Shown: positions 52,972-63,908, counted from the stretch's first letter. The stretch is DNA of 64,000 nt from Acinetobacter sp. A47 (GCF_000805455.1 NZ_JSUS01000024.1:23339-87338), one strand, 5' to 3'. The notes: a model not told the origin generated them from the sequence alone. Numbers and translations are program-made.

Positions 52972-54111
52972 TTACATATTTGAAAGAATAGAGTCTTTGA
53001 CCTGATCCATGGTCGCGTCAATTGACAACATGACAGCGTCGGCACATTGCTTGATGGCCGTATCAGGATCTTTTAGGCCATTACCAGTCACGGTACATAC
53101 GATCACTGACCCTTCAGCAATTTTACCTGCCTTGATATCACGGATTGCACCACCAATTGAAGCAGCCGATGCAGGTTCTACAAATACACCTTCGTACATT
53201 GAAAGTAAGCGCTGCGCTTCCAGGATTTCGCTATCCTGAAGCTCATCAAACCAGCCTTTCGAGTCACGTACAACCGCTTTGGCATGATGCCAGCTTTGTG
53301 GATTACCAATACGGATGGCTGTTGCAACTGTTTCAGGGCTTTCAACAGGTGCACCACGTAAAAATGGTGCCGCGCCAGATGCCTGATAACCCACCATAGT
53401 TGGTAGACCTTCTGGTTTGGGACCAGTGAACTGGTCTGTTGCCGCGTCATAAACCACTTGTTCAAACTGGTCTGCTGGCTGGTTGGCTACAGCTTCGGTA
53501 TAACCCATCCAGTGTGCGGTGATGTTGCCTGCATTACCGACAGGCAGGCAGTGATAATCAGGTGCACGGCCCAAAGCTTCCACGATTTCATAAGCAATGG
53601 TTTTCTGGCCTTGTAAACGATACGGGTTGATCGAATTTACAATCGTTACAGGCGCCTGATCTGCCACTTCTTTGACCAGACGCATACCGTCATCGAAGTT
53701 ACCACGGATTTGCATGGTGATTGCACCGTACATCATCGCCTGTGCCATTTTACCCATGGCAATCTTGCCTTCCGGAATCAATACAAATGCCTTGATGCCT
53801 GCACGTGCCGCATATGCTGCTGCCGCTGCTGAGGTGTTGCCGGTCGAGGCGCAGATAATTGCTTTAGAGCCTTCTTCAACTGCCTTGGTCACCGCCATGG
53901 TCATACCACGGTCTTTAAATGAACCGGTTGGGTTCAGACCTTCATACTTCACATAGATTTCGACGTTTTTGCCAATAATACGTGGAATGTTCTCTAGTTT
54001 AATCAGTGGAGTATTACCTTCACCTAAAGAAATTGCACGTGTAGTTGCAGACACGGGTAAACGGTCACGATAACGATCTACAAGACCAGTATAACGATTG
54101 GCATTCGACAT
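52972..54111 (-). CDS. thrC: Threonine synthase
   Basis: 379-residue PLP-dependent enzyme that makes threonine from O-phosphohomoserine. The start Met-Ser-Asn-Ala-Asn-Arg-Tyr at 54111 is preferred to one at 54147. The PLP lysine is in Gly-Ser-Phe-Lys-Asp-Arg-Gly-Met-Thr and the phosphate loop in Pro-Val-Gly-Asn-Ala-Gly-Asn. Length fits the short class of ThrC. Lies 106 bp downstream of hom on the same strand, with a palindromic repeat in the gap. Confidence 0.94.
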   Translation of the reverse strand: MSNANRYTGLVDRYRDRLPVSATTRAISLGEGNTPLIKLENIPRIIGKNVEIYVKYEGLNPTGSFKDRGMTMAVTKAVEEGSKAIICASTGNTSAAAAAYAARAGIKAFVLIPEGKIAMGKMAQAMMYGAITMQIRGNFDDGMRLVKEVADQAPVTIVNSINPYRLQGQKTIAYEIVEALGRAPDYHCLPVGNAGNITAHWMGYTEAVANQPADQFEQVVYDAATDQFTGPKPEGLPTMVGYQASGAAPFLRGAPVESPETVATAIRIGNPQSWHHAKAVVRDSKGWFDELQDSEILEAQRLLSMYEGVFVEPASAASIGGAIRDIKAGKIAEGSVIVCTVTGNGLKDPDTAIKQCADAVMLSIDATMDQVKDSILSNM

Positions 54112-54152
54112 GATGGTGTTCCAATATAAGGTAGAGAGAAAATCCATCCCGA

Positions 54153-54210
54153 CCTCCCTTTTCCAAAGGGAGGAGGCCCTTTCTTGACGAGAGAAGGGCG
54201 AGGGGGATTT
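54153..54210. repeat. REP-like palindromic repeat, copy 1
   Basis: CCTCCCTTTTCCAAAGGGAGG palindrome-type unit followed by GAGGCCCTTTC...GAAGGGCGAGGGGG. Similar CCTC(C/T)CTT...AAGGGAGG units occur at 59964 and 63920-63992, all intergenic. Confidence 0.65.
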
Positions 54211-54217
54211 AAACTGA

Positions 54218-55519
54218 TTAACTATCGAGCGATTCTAAACGAATTCTTACGATTTCGCCACGAATTGCCGGTAATGCTTGAATTTGTGCAAGCGCTTCAT
54301 CCATTTTTGATTCTACAATCGGATCGGTCAGGATTACGATTGGAATCAGGTCTTTTAAGCGTGACTGTTGCATGATGGCATCAATACTGATCCCTGCACG
54401 GCTGAGAATGGTGGTGACATCGGCCAGTACGCCAGTCTGGTCTTCAGCATTGAGGCGAATATAGTAACCGGTGGTCATCTCTTCGCGGCTGAGGATTGGC
54501 ATATTGGTAAGTGCTTCAAAAGCCAGTTGCGGAATAGTGCCTGCACCATCTTCGGTATAGGAAATATCACGGACAATATCGATCACGTCAGCGACCACCG
54601 CAGAAGCGGTTGGACCTGCGCCTGCGCCTGCGCCATAATAGAGCGTCGGGCCGACGGCATTGGCTTGTACCAGCACGGCATTTTTAACGCCATTGACATT
54701 GGCAATCAGCTGTTCTGCAGGAATCAGGGTTGGATGCACACGTAGCTCAATGCCTTTATCGGCACGGCGTGCAATCCCCAGATGCTTGATACGGAAACCA
54801 AGCTCTTCGGCATATTTCACGTCCTGAGCGGTGATTTTGCTGATGCCTTCGGTATAGACCTTGTTAAATTGCAACGGGATACCGAATGCACATGAAGCCA
54901 GAATGGTCAGCTTGTGGGCAGCATCAATGCCTTCAACGTCAAAAGTCGGGTCTGCCTCGGCATAGCCAAGTTCCTGTGCTTCTTTGAGTACATCTTCAAA
55001 GGCACGGCCTTTCTCTCGCATTTCGGTCAGGATAAAGTTGCCTGTTCCATTGATAATGCCGGCAAGCCATTCGATATGGTTGGCGGCAAGACCTTCACGG
55101 ATCACCTTAATGATCGGGATGCCGCCTGCAACCGCTGCTTCATAAGCGATTTGTACTGCATTGTCTTCTGCGGCCTTAAAGAGTTCATTGCCATGTTCAG
55201 CCAGTAAGGCTTTGTTGGCAGTGACCACCTGTTTGCCATGTTGAATGGCTTCCATGATGACTTCATAAGCAGGATGAATGCCACCCATGACTTCAACCAC
55301 TACATCAACATCAGGCTGACGTACGATTTCCATCAGGTCATCACTCTGTTTAATCCCTTCGAGTTGTAAATCTGGACGTGGACGGCGTGTACCTACGTGT
55401 GTAATTTGAATCTCTCGACCGGTACGGCGTTTAATTTCCGCAGCATTTTCTTGTAGTAATTTAAGGGCTCCACCACCTACAGTACCAAGACCGAGTATCG
55501 CCAGACGAACTGGTTTCAC
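54218..55519 (-). CDS. hom: Homoserine dehydrogenase
   Basis: 433-residue enzyme that reduces aspartate semialdehyde to homoserine. The GTG at 55519 is chosen because GGAG lies 6 nt upstream (ATG at 55531 and TTG at 55540 precede it without one). The Rossmann motif is Leu-Gly-Leu-Gly-Thr-Val-Gly-Gly-Gly and a catalytic Lys segment follows (Gly-Tyr-Ala-Glu-Ala-Asp-Pro-Thr-Phe-Asp). A C-terminal ACT domain (about 350-430: Leu-Asn-Ala-Glu-Asp-Gln-Thr-Gly-Val-Leu-Ala-Asp) suggests threonine feedback. Confidence 0.95.
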   Translation of the reverse strand: MKPVRLAILGLGTVGGGALKLLQENAAEIKRRTGREIQITHVGTRRPRPDLQLEGIKQSDDLMEIVRQPDVDVVVEVMGGIHPAYEVIMEAIQHGKQVVTANKALLAEHGNELFKAAEDNAVQIAYEAAVAGGIPIIKVIREGLAANHIEWLAGIINGTGNFILTEMREKGRAFEDVLKEAQELGYAEADPTFDVEGIDAAHKLTILASCAFGIPLQFNKVYTEGISKITAQDVKYAEELGFRIKHLGIARRADKGIELRVHPTLIPAEQLIANVNGVKNAVLVQANAVGPTLYYGAGAGAGPTASAVVADVIDIVRDISYTEDGAGTIPQLAFEALTNMPILSREEMTTGYYIRLNAEDQTGVLADVTTILSRAGISIDAIMQQSRLKDLIPIVILTDPIVESKMDEALAQIQALPAIRGEIVRIRLESLDS

Positions 55520-55752
55520 GTCACACTCCATTTTATTCAATCATTTTAATGAAGCTTGATCATAGCTAAAAAAATGCGCAGACACTAGGGCTTGCGAGCA
55601 CTTTATAAATGAATTGCATGGACACCGGATAAATCGCTGGAAAAGCATGCCATATAAGCAATAGCGAATCCTTGACTGTAGGTTTTGTCATCTTGGTTGC
55701 GGGGCCGGTTTAAAAATCTTGTGCCTGAAATGACAAATACCGAACTTATAGA

Positions 55753-55803
55753 CAAAAACAAAAGACCCGGGCAGAGCGCTTTACTGATCTGCTGCCCGGG
55801 TCG
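55753..55803 (-). terminator. Terminator of dsbC
   Basis: An 11-bp GACCCGGGCAG / CTGCCCGGGTC stem. On the minus strand it is followed by TTTTGTTTTTG, just beyond the dsbC stop. Confidence 0.82.
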
Positions 55804-55825
55804 TGAGGATCTGGAGCAGGGAGGC

Positions 55826-56641
55826 TTATTTGTTAAGGCGCTGCACAATTTCTTCAGGCGTCATGTAGCCACCCAAATACTCACCCTCAACGTTATAAAT
55901 GGCAGGGGTACCGTTTACACCCATGTTGAGGCCCAATTGATACTGGTCACGAACCGGGTTTTTACATTCGGCTGCGTTGACTGGTAAGCCTTTGGTGGCC
56001 TGTTCAAAGGCTGCTTTACGGTCTTGGCTGCACCAGATGGCTTGCATGGTTGGCATGAACTGTTCGCCACGTGGCCATGCGATATAGCGCACCTCGATCT
56101 CTTTGGCATTAATTTCGGCCAGATGCTCATGCAATTTGTGGCAATACGGGCAGCTTGAATCGGTGAAAACATAGATCACATGCTTGGCTTTGCCACCCTG
56201 TGCCGGGTAAACAATCAGGTCTTCGGTATTGAGTGCCGCCAAATATTTTTTATTTTCGGTGGCTTGCAAGGCATCGCTGACATTATGCAGTTGCTTGTCG
56301 CCCAGACGCACCACATCACCCTGAATAATGTATTGGCCATCAGCAGTGGCATAGACAGAACCCATGCCTTCCAGACTCACCCAGAACAGGTTTGGCACTT
56401 CGGTTTTCTTGACGCTCAGGATCTTGGCATTGATGTTTGCCGTCTTGAAATGTTTTTCTAATGTCGAGACCAGACGTTGTTGGGTGTTGCGTTCATTTAA
56501 GGTCGATGCTTCACCTGTCGCAGGGGCACTTGCTGTGAGTGCATCTTGTTTTTGTGCCGAGTTTTCTTTTGAGCAGGCACTGACGAATAAGGTTGATGCC
56601 AATGTACAAGCAATTACAAGCTGAGACCGGGTAAACAACAT
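55826..56641 (-). CDS. dsbC: Thiol:disulfide interchange protein DsbC-like
   Basis: 271-residue disulfide isomerase. A lipoprotein-type signal ends in Leu-Phe-Val-Ser-Ala-Cys, so it may be membrane-anchored, unlike soluble E. coli DsbC. A dimerisation domain (about 50-115) leads to a thioredoxin fold with the active site Cys-Pro-Tyr-Cys in Phe-Thr-Asp-Ser-Ser-Cys-Pro-Tyr-Cys-His. It isomerises wrong disulfides in secreted proteins. It lies between hom and xerD, as in related gamma-proteobacteria. Confidence 0.92.
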   Translation of the reverse strand: MLFTRSQLVIACTLASTLFVSACSKENSAQKQDALTASAPATGEASTLNERNTQQRLVSTLEKHFKTANINAKILSVKKTEVPNLFWVSLEGMGSVYATADGQYIIQGDVVRLGDKQLHNVSDALQATENKKYLAALNTEDLIVYPAQGGKAKHVIYVFTDSSCPYCHKLHEHLAEINAKEIEVRYIAWPRGEQFMPTMQAIWCSQDRKAAFEQATKGLPVNAAECKNPVRDQYQLGLNMGVNGTPAIYNVEGEYLGGYMTPEEIVQRLNK

Positions 56642-56765
56642 ATAGAACCTTTTTGTACGTATTTAAGGGCTTTAGCATAACAAAAAAAATGAATTACTTC
56701 GTTAAATCTTGCTGATGCTGTGTGAACGTTCCCGGATTTTATGGTCAACCGGACCAACGGCAGGA

Positions 56766-57686
56766 TTAGCCGCGTGGATGGTATTTGCCATGCAAGGCCT
56801 GCATACGATGTTGTGCAACATGGGTGTAGATCTGGGTGGTTGAAAGGTCGCTATGGCCAAGCAGCATCTGTACAACACGCAAATCGGCACCATGATTCAG
56901 CAAATGTGTTGCAAAGGCATGGCGTAGGGTATGCGGCGATAAATCTGCCTGAATATTGGCCTGTAAGGCATAGCGCTTGATGGCATACCAGAAGTTCTGA
57001 CGGCTCATGATGCCGCCATGCTGGGTCAGAAACAGGTAGTCGGTACTGCTTTTATAGAGCTGCGGACGTGATTCTGCCAGATATCTTTCAATCCAGTCAC
57101 AGGCAAACTGCCCCAGAGGCACCAGACGTTCTTTATTGCCTTTACCGGTAATTCTTAAAAATCCCTGTTTTAAATTGATCAGTTCAAGCCTTAAATTGAG
57201 CAGTTCTGAAACCCGTAACCCGCAGGCGTAGAGGACTTCCAGCATGGCACGATCGCGTAAACCCAGAGCAGTACTGATATCAGGTGCATTAATCAGCGCC
57301 TCGACATCCTGTTCAGACAGGTCTTTCGGCAAGGCGCGGCCAATTTTGGGAGAATGGTGGGTCGCGACCGGGTTATCTTCCCTAAGCTTCTGTTCTCGCA
57401 AGAATTTATAAAACTGCCTTAAGGCGGACAGGCAGCGTGCGATGGAACGCGGGCTCTTGCCTGCCTTGGTCAGTGCAATCAGCACATCGGAAATATCATC
57501 CCCCGACCATTCGGGCAGCGGCAGGGTGCGATGTAATTCGCTACATTGGATCAGGTCAGATAAATAAGCATTACGGGTATGGGGACTCACGGTCTGAGCC
57601 ACCAGATAGTCACGAAAACCTTGTAAAAATCCCAGATTTTCCGGGATATTCACGGCAGCGGGAATTCGGGGTTTTTTATTTAACAT
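56766..57686 (-). CDS. xerD: Site-specific tyrosine recombinase XerD
   Basis: 306-residue recombinase that resolves chromosome dimers at dif. The N-terminal SAM-like domain (about 20-105) is followed by the catalytic domain with Arg (Cys-Gly-Leu-Arg-Val-Ser-Glu-Leu), Lys, His-x-x-Arg (Ser-Pro-His-Thr-Leu-Arg-His-Ala), His (Leu-Gly-His-Ser-Asp-Leu-Ser-Thr-Thr-Gln) and Tyr (Ile-Tyr-Thr-His-Val). Its place next to dsbC and hom indicates XerD rather than XerC. Confidence 0.92.
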   Translation of the reverse strand: MLNKKPRIPAAVNIPENLGFLQGFRDYLVAQTVSPHTRNAYLSDLIQCSELHRTLPLPEWSGDDISDVLIALTKAGKSPRSIARCLSALRQFYKFLREQKLREDNPVATHHSPKIGRALPKDLSEQDVEALINAPDISTALGLRDRAMLEVLYACGLRVSELLNLRLELINLKQGFLRITGKGNKERLVPLGQFACDWIERYLAESRPQLYKSSTDYLFLTQHGGIMSRQNFWYAIKRYALQANIQADLSPHTLRHAFATHLLNHGADLRVVQMLLGHSDLSTTQIYTHVAQHRMQALHGKYHPRG

Positions 57687-57779
57687 AATGGACTTAATGA
57701 ACTTTCTTCAATGCCACTGTAAAAGAAAAACGAATTGTTGTCGATCTGTCAAAACAGGAAATGCCATTGAGATTGTTTT

Positions 57780-57808
57780 TGGTAATTATTCTCATTTGCT
57801 TGTATACT
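57780..57808 (+). promoter_or_regulatory. Fur-box-like promoter of feoAB
   Basis: AATTATTCTCATTT at 57784-57797 (reverse AAATGAGAATAATT) resembles a Fur box and lies between a weak -35 (TTGGTA) and a -10 TATACT (57803-57808). Iron-bound Fur would block transcription. Confidence 0.6.
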
Positions 57809-57835
57809 AGCCGAAAAGAGTAAAGGGTTAGAGCG

Positions 57836-58096
57836 GTGCGATTGTCAGCATTAAAAGTCAAGCAGAGGGCGGTGATCACAAAAGTGAATCGTCTGGTCGA
57901 TGAAACAGGACAGCCAGATTTAGTTGCAGTTCGTTTGGAAAGTTTGGGCTTTGTGCCAGGTACACAGGTTCAGGTGGTGACCAAGGGTATTTTCGGTGGT
58001 GATCCGATTCTAATCCAGCTCGGTTTTACTCGTTTTGCATTACGAAAAGCGGAAGCAGACAAAATTGAAATTCAACTTGAAGGAGCACCTGCATGA
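57836..58096 (+). CDS. feoA: Ferrous iron transport protein A
   Basis: 86-residue FeoA SH3-like protein with the motif Arg-Leu-Glu-Ser-Leu-Gly-Phe-Val-Pro-Gly-Thr-Gln-Val. The GTG at 57836 is the start. It supports FeoB, probably by binding it. The stop overlaps the feoB ATG by 4 bp. Confidence 0.9.
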   Translation: MRLSALKVKQRAVITKVNRLVDETGQPDLVAVRLESLGFVPGTQVQVVTKGIFGGDPILIQLGFTRFALRKAEADKIEIQLEGAPA

Positions 58097-59949
58097 GTGA
58101 TGCGTTACGTGTTGCCCTTGTGGGAAATCCAAACTGTGGTAAGACTTCTTTATTTAACCACTTAACCGGGACACGCCAGAAAGTTGCCAACTATGCGGGT
58201 GTGACGGTTGAACGTAAAGTGGGACATTTCCAGCTTCCTTCCGGAAAGGCTGTGCGTGTGCTGGATTTGCCCGGTACCTATAGCTTACAGGCGACCAGTC
58301 CTGATGAAGAAATTACCCGCGACGTCTGTCAGGGCAAGATTGCAGAAGAAGGCAAGCAAGATGCCTTCCTGTGTGTGGTGGATGCGACCAATTTAAAGCT
58401 ACATCTGGGGCTGGTGCTCGAAATCATTGAGTTAGGCCGGCCAATTCTGGTGGTGTTGAACATGATGGATGAGGCCCGACGTCGTGGTATCCAGATCAAC
58501 ACCCAAAAACTGTCAGAACGCCTTGGTGTACCGGTGGTCGAAACCGTTGCGGTACGTAACTCGGGCATTGAGAACCTGCTGCATGCGCTGGATCAGGGCA
58601 AATACTCTGTTCCGCATACCGAATTGAGTGGCCTCAGTGGTGATCGTCACCAGAAAATACAGGCAATCTTCAAGGATGTAGTGAATTTTGCCGAGCAGGA
58701 AGACAAGCGTACCGATTTTCTCGATAAGATTTTCTTACATCCGGTGCTGGGCTTGCTGAGTCTGGCAGTCATGATGTTCATCGTATTCCAGGCCGTGTTT
58801 GCCTGGGCCGAGCCGTTTAAAGGCGCAATTGAAGATGAGTTTATCCCGTGGCTGGGAGAATGGCTGACAGCGCTGATCCAGCAACCTTTATTGCAGAGTC
58901 TGGTGGTTGATGGCGTATTGGCGGGTGCCGGTACGGTACTGGCGTTCCTGCCACAGATCTTGATCCTGTTCTTCTTTATCCTGATTCTGGAAGAGTCGGG
59001 CTATTTACCGCGTGCTGCCTTCCTGCTTGATAAAATGATGTTCAAGGCCGGTCTGAGCGGGCGTTCATTTATTCCGCTTTTATCCAGTTTTGCCTGTGCC
59101 ATCCCCGGGATCATGGCCACCCGTAGTATCAATGATCCGCGTGACCGCTTTACCACGATCATGGTCGCACCGCTGATGACCTGTTCAGCACGCTTACCCG
59201 TGTATAGCCTGCTGATCGGTGCGTTTATTCCGGGACAGACCATCTGGGGCATTTTCAATTTGCAGGGGCTGGTGTTATTCGGCCTGTATATGGCCGGCAT
59301 CCTGAGCGCGCTCTGTGTTGCCTTTGTGATGAAGTTCTTGCGTAAGGATAAATCACAGCATGCGCTGTTGATGGAACTGCCAAGTTACCGTATTCCAGAC
59401 TTAAAAAGCGTCGGGATTGGCCTGATGGAACGTGCCAAGATTTTCTTGCGCCGTGTCGGGGGAATCATTGTGGCACTGACCGTGATTCTGTGGTTCCTGT
59501 GTACCTTCCCGCAAGCGCCAGACGGGGCTACCTTGCCAGATATCGATTATAGTTTTGCCGGTATGCTCGGCCATTTATTGCATCCGATTTTCGCACCGCT
59601 TGGCTTTAACTGGCAGATCGTGGTTGCCCTGATCCCGGCCATGGCTGCGCGTGAAGTTGTTGTCGCTGCACTCGCTACGGTTTATGCCTTGTCGGGTGCC
59701 GATGACGAGGCTATTGCACAGGGGTTGTCACACCTGATCAGTGCCGATGGCTCTGGCTGGTCACTGGCAACCGGCCTGTCACTGCTGGTGTGGTTTGTGT
59801 ATGCACCGCACTGTCTGGCGACTCTGGCTACCGTACGCCGTGAAACCGGTTCGTGGAAGCATGTGATCGTGATGACCACCTACCTGTTTGGTCTGGCTTA
59901 CCTGATGTCGTTCTTTACTTACCAGATTGCCTCTCGCATCTGGGGTTAA
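58093..59949 (+). CDS. feoB: Ferrous iron transporter FeoB
   Basis: 618-residue Fe(II) permease. The N-terminal G domain has Gly-Asn-Pro-Asn-Cys-Gly-Lys-Thr-Ser (G1), Asp-Leu-Pro-Gly-Thr-Tyr (G3) and Asn-Met-Met-Asp-Glu (G4). The gate domains show Leu-Pro-Arg-Ala-Ala-Phe and Ser-Cys-Ala-Ile/Ser-Phe-Ala-Cys-Ala-Ile-Pro-Gly-Ile-Met-Ala-Thr-Arg. About eight to ten membrane segments follow. It is shorter than E. coli FeoB (773). Coupled to feoA, with a Cys-rich partner after a 57-bp gap. Confidence 0.95.
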   Translation: MSDALRVALVGNPNCGKTSLFNHLTGTRQKVANYAGVTVERKVGHFQLPSGKAVRVLDLPGTYSLQATSPDEEITRDVCQGKIAEEGKQDAFLCVVDATNLKLHLGLVLEIIELGRPILVVLNMMDEARRRGIQINTQKLSERLGVPVVETVAVRNSGIENLLHALDQGKYSVPHTELSGLSGDRHQKIQAIFKDVVNFAEQEDKRTDFLDKIFLHPVLGLLSLAVMMFIVFQAVFAWAEPFKGAIEDEFIPWLGEWLTALIQQPLLQSLVVDGVLAGAGTVLAFLPQILILFFFILILEESGYLPRAAFLLDKMMFKAGLSGRSFIPLLSSFACAIPGIMATRSINDPRDRFTTIMVAPLMTCSARLPVYSLLIGAFIPGQTIWGIFNLQGLVLFGLYMAGILSALCVAFVMKFLRKDKSQHALLMELPSYRIPDLKSVGIGLMERAKIFLRRVGGIIVALTVILWFLCTFPQAPDGATLPDIDYSFAGMLGHLLHPIFAPLGFNWQIVVALIPAMAAREVVVAALATVYALSGADDEAIAQGLSHLISADGSGWSLATGLSLLVWFVYAPHCLATLATVRRETGSWKHVIVMTTYLFGLAYLMSFFTYQIASRIWG

Positions 59950-59963
59950 GACATTCCACCTTA

Positions 59964-59986
59964 CCTCTCTTGAACAGCAAGGGAGG
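59964..59986. repeat. REP-like palindromic repeat, copy 2
   Basis: CCTCTCTTG / CAAGGGAGG stem with a 5-nt loop, between feoB and its Cys-rich partner. Same family as copies at 54153 and 63920. Confidence 0.55.
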
Positions 59987-60006
59987 TCCTCATTGGAGAG
60001 ACGTGT

Positions 60007-60258
60007 ATGTTTGAGTACTTGATTGTTGCAGTATTGGTGCTGTGGAGCGCTGTGGTGGTATTTAAGAAAGTATTTCCTCAAACAGCCGGTTCCACCTTTC
60101 TGGCCCTGTCCAACCTGTGCCAGCGGTTGGGATGGCAGCGGTTGGCGGCGTGGTTAAAACCCAAAATGGCAGCGGGTTGTGGCGGAAGTTGCGGCTGTTC
60201 CAGCAATGAGACTGAAAGTAAAAAAAGCCAAGCCATCCAGACCGTGAAATGGCGTTAA
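60007..60258 (+). CDS. FeoB-associated Cys-rich membrane protein
   Basis: 83 residues: an N-terminal membrane helix (about 4-22), an amphipathic middle, and the cluster Gly-Cys-Gly-Gly-Ser-Cys-Gly-Cys-Ser-Ser near residues 57-66. This is the layout of FeoB-associated Cys-rich proteins (PF12669 type). The cysteines could bind iron. It is not a classic FeoC winged-helix protein. GGAGAG precedes the ATG. Confidence 0.75.
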   Translation: MFEYLIVAVLVLWSAVVVFKKVFPQTAGSTFLALSNLCQRLGWQRLAAWLKPKMAAGCGGSCGCSSNETESKKSQAIQTVKWR

Positions 60259-60270
60259 TTTTTTCTGTAT

Positions 60271-60297
60271 AAAAAGCCATCGAATGATGGCTTTTTT
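60271..60297 (+). terminator. Terminator of the feo operon
   Basis: AAAAAGCCATC / GATGGCTTTTTT stem with a 4-nt loop. Confidence 0.88.
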
Positions 60298-60384
60298 ACG
60301 CACTGACACAAAAAAAGCAGAATAAAGATAAAACTGAAAAAGCATTCAAAACAGCAAAGTGCTAACATTTTTGCCATTCTGTGA

Positions 60385-61764
<1,380 letters not shown>

Positions 61765-61774
61765 GAACAGAACT

Positions 61775-62968
61775 ATGGCTGATTTAGCCCAAAATACGGT
61801 ACAGAAGATTACGCAACTGCTGAATCGCTTACCCAAGCTACCTGCAGAAATGACCGCACGAAATATCCTGATTTTTTGTGTAATTTCGCTGTTATGTTTC
61901 GGTTCGATCATGGTGGCATCGGCCTCAATGCCGTATGCGGAATATATTCATGAGAGCCCTTTTTATTTCCTGATTCGTCATGGGATCTCGATTGTGGTAG
62001 CTGCTGTGGTGGCTTTCCTTACCTATCGGGTTTCGCTGAACTTATGGTTTAAAAATGCATTTCCCCTCTGGCTGATTACGATTGTCTTGCTACTGGCAGT
62101 ACTGGTGGTCGGTTCCGAGGTCAATGGTGCCCATCGCTGGATCAAGATTGGCGGCTTTACCTTGCAGCCTACCGAGATTGCCAAAATCGTGATGGCAATC
62201 TTCACTGCAGATTATGTGGTACGCCGTGCCAAGGAAGTCCGTACTCACTGGAAAGGGCTGTTGCGTTTAAGTGGCGTGATGGCATTAACCGTGGGCTTTA
62301 TTGTTGCCGAGCCTGACCTGGGGGCAACCGTGGTGATTGTCTTGATGATGGTTGGGGTGTTTTTCTTGGCGGGCGCACCCGCAACCCAGTTCCTGATCAT
62401 GCTTGGTGCGATCTTTGCAGGTGTCAGTGCGCTGATTATTTTCGAGCCGTTCCGTTTCCAGCGCCTGATCTCATTTACCAACCCCTGGGCTGACCCGCTC
62501 GGTGTCGGCTATCAGCTGTCAAATGCCTTGATGGCCTTTGGTCGCGGGGAGTGGTTCGGTACCGGACTGGGACATAGTGTACAGAAGCTGTCTTACTTAC
62601 CTGAGGCGCATACCGACTTCATGCTGGCGGTACTGGGGGAGGAGTTTGGTTTCTTTGGCGTATCGATTGTAATGATCCTGTCCTTTACCATGCTGGCATG
62701 TTGTATCCGTATCGGTCATCGTGCCTTGCAGCACAACTATCTGCGCGCGGGCTATCTGGCGTATGGGATTAGTATTATTTTCCTGATGCAGATTCTGGTG
62801 AATGCCGGCATGAATATGGGCCTGATGCCAACCAAAGGCCTGACCCTGCCATTCATTAGTTATGGTGGTACTTCATTGATGATGTGTGCAGCAATGATTA
62901 GCCTGATTCTGAAAATTGATGCATCAACGCAAGAGCTGAACCCGGTGAAAGAAGAGTCGAATTTCTAA
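61775..62968 (+). CDS. ftsW: Peptidoglycan glycosyltransferase FtsW
   Basis: 397-residue SEDS-family polymerase of the divisome. The start Met-Ala-Asp-Leu at 61775 has AGGA upstream. About ten membrane segments are present, with Lys-Ile-Gly-Gly-Phe-Thr-Leu-Gln-Pro-Thr-Glu, Ala-Glu-Pro-Asp-Leu-Gly (catalytic Asp) and Pro-Glu-Ala-His-Thr-Asp-Phe. It polymerises lipid II with FtsI during septation. Linked to murD, as in the dcw cluster, although the rest of dcw is absent from this window. Confidence 0.95.
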   Translation: MADLAQNTVQKITQLLNRLPKLPAEMTARNILIFCVISLLCFGSIMVASASMPYAEYIHESPFYFLIRHGISIVVAAVVAFLTYRVSLNLWFKNAFPLWLITIVLLLAVLVVGSEVNGAHRWIKIGGFTLQPTEIAKIVMAIFTADYVVRRAKEVRTHWKGLLRLSGVMALTVGFIVAEPDLGATVVIVLMMVGVFFLAGAPATQFLIMLGAIFAGVSALIIFEPFRFQRLISFTNPWADPLGVGYQLSNALMAFGRGEWFGTGLGHSVQKLSYLPEAHTDFMLAVLGEEFGFFGVSIVMILSFTMLACCIRIGHRALQHNYLRAGYLAYGISIIFLMQILVNAGMNMGLMPTKGLTLPFISYGGTSLMMCAAMISLILKIDASTQELNPVKEESNF

Positions 62969-62980
62969 GGCATAGTTAAC

Positions 62981-63011
62981 AAAAAGCCCTGCCATGCTGC
63001 AGGGCTTTTTT
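62981..63011. terminator. Bidirectional terminator between ftsW and gluQRS
   Basis: AAAAAGCCCTGC / GCAGGGCTTTTTT stem serving the convergent genes. Confidence 0.88.
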
Positions 63012-63016
63012 ATGAC

Positions 63017-63880
63017 TTATAAATAAGTCCCTGTTAAATGAATGCCTTTGGGAATCAGATCAACATCCCATTGCTGCACTGCCTGCTGCAACATGATACG
63101 TGGCTGATCAAGTTCAACCTGCGCTTGGCCCAAAGCGGCAACAGCTTGCTGTAGAAGTTCGGGCGCCTTGCGGATATCAAGGGCCTGTGCCAGATTCTGT
63201 TTAGACAGTTTTTGCCCCTGATCATTCATGGCCAGTGGCAGATGCATATAATTCAGTACAGGATAATTTAATAAAGACCCGAGCCAGATTTGTCTTGCGG
63301 TATTGTCGAGTAAATCTGCACCGCGAACCACATGGGTAATGCCTTGTAGATAATCGTCGACCACCACTGCCAGTTGATAGCTGATAATGCCATCACGACG
63401 TTTTAAGACAAAATCGCCTAACTCATCTTGCAGGTTTGAACATTGCCGGCCTTGCAAGCGGTCCTGAAAACAGATCTGCTGATCTGTGACTTTCAGGCGA
63501 ATGGCCTGATGGGCAAAATCCAGCTGCAGGTCACGACAGGTACCGGCATAGACATGATTGGAACCCAACATTTTGCGGGTACATTGGCAGGCATAAATGG
63601 CCTGTGACTGCCTGAGCTGGTCCAGTACCTGCTGGTAAATCTCTAAACGGTCTTTCTGGAAAATAATCTCGGCATCCGGTTCAAACTGGAACGCGTCAAT
63701 ACAGGAAAGGATATGTGTTTCGCTATGGGGATAAATGCGCGGGATGTCGGTATCTTCAATCCGGACCAGCCATTTGCCCTGACGGGCTTTGGCATCACAA
63801 TAACTGGCAACGGCGGTAAGCAGGGAACCAAAGTGTAAGGGGCCGGTTGGTGACGGCGCAAATCGTCCGGTATAAGACAT
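63017..63880 (-). CDS. gluQRS: Glutamyl-Q tRNA(Asp) synthetase
   Basis: 287-residue truncated glutamyl-tRNA synthetase paralogue that attaches glutamate to queuosine in tRNA(Asp). HIGH-type motif: Pro-Ser-Pro-Thr-Gly-Pro-Leu-His-Phe-Gly-Ser. The Cys-x-Cys (Tyr-Ala-Cys-Gln-Cys-Thr-Arg) and Tyr-Ala-Gly-Thr-Cys zinc site is present. The KMSKS-like loop reads Lys-Leu-Ser-Lys-Gln-Asn. No anticodon-binding domain, as expected for the family. Confidence 0.94.
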   Translation of the reverse strand: MSYTGRFAPSPTGPLHFGSLLTAVASYCDAKARQGKWLVRIEDTDIPRIYPHSETHILSCIDAFQFEPDAEIIFQKDRLEIYQQVLDQLRQSQAIYACQCTRKMLGSNHVYAGTCRDLQLDFAHQAIRLKVTDQQICFQDRLQGRQCSNLQDELGDFVLKRRDGIISYQLAVVVDDYLQGITHVVRGADLLDNTARQIWLGSLLNYPVLNYMHLPLAMNDQGQKLSKQNLAQALDIRKAPELLQQAVAALGQAQVELDQPRIMLQQAVQQWDVDLIPKGIHLTGTYL

Positions 63881-63908
63881 AAAGGTTTAAGGGTCGTGTG
63901 TTTTTAAT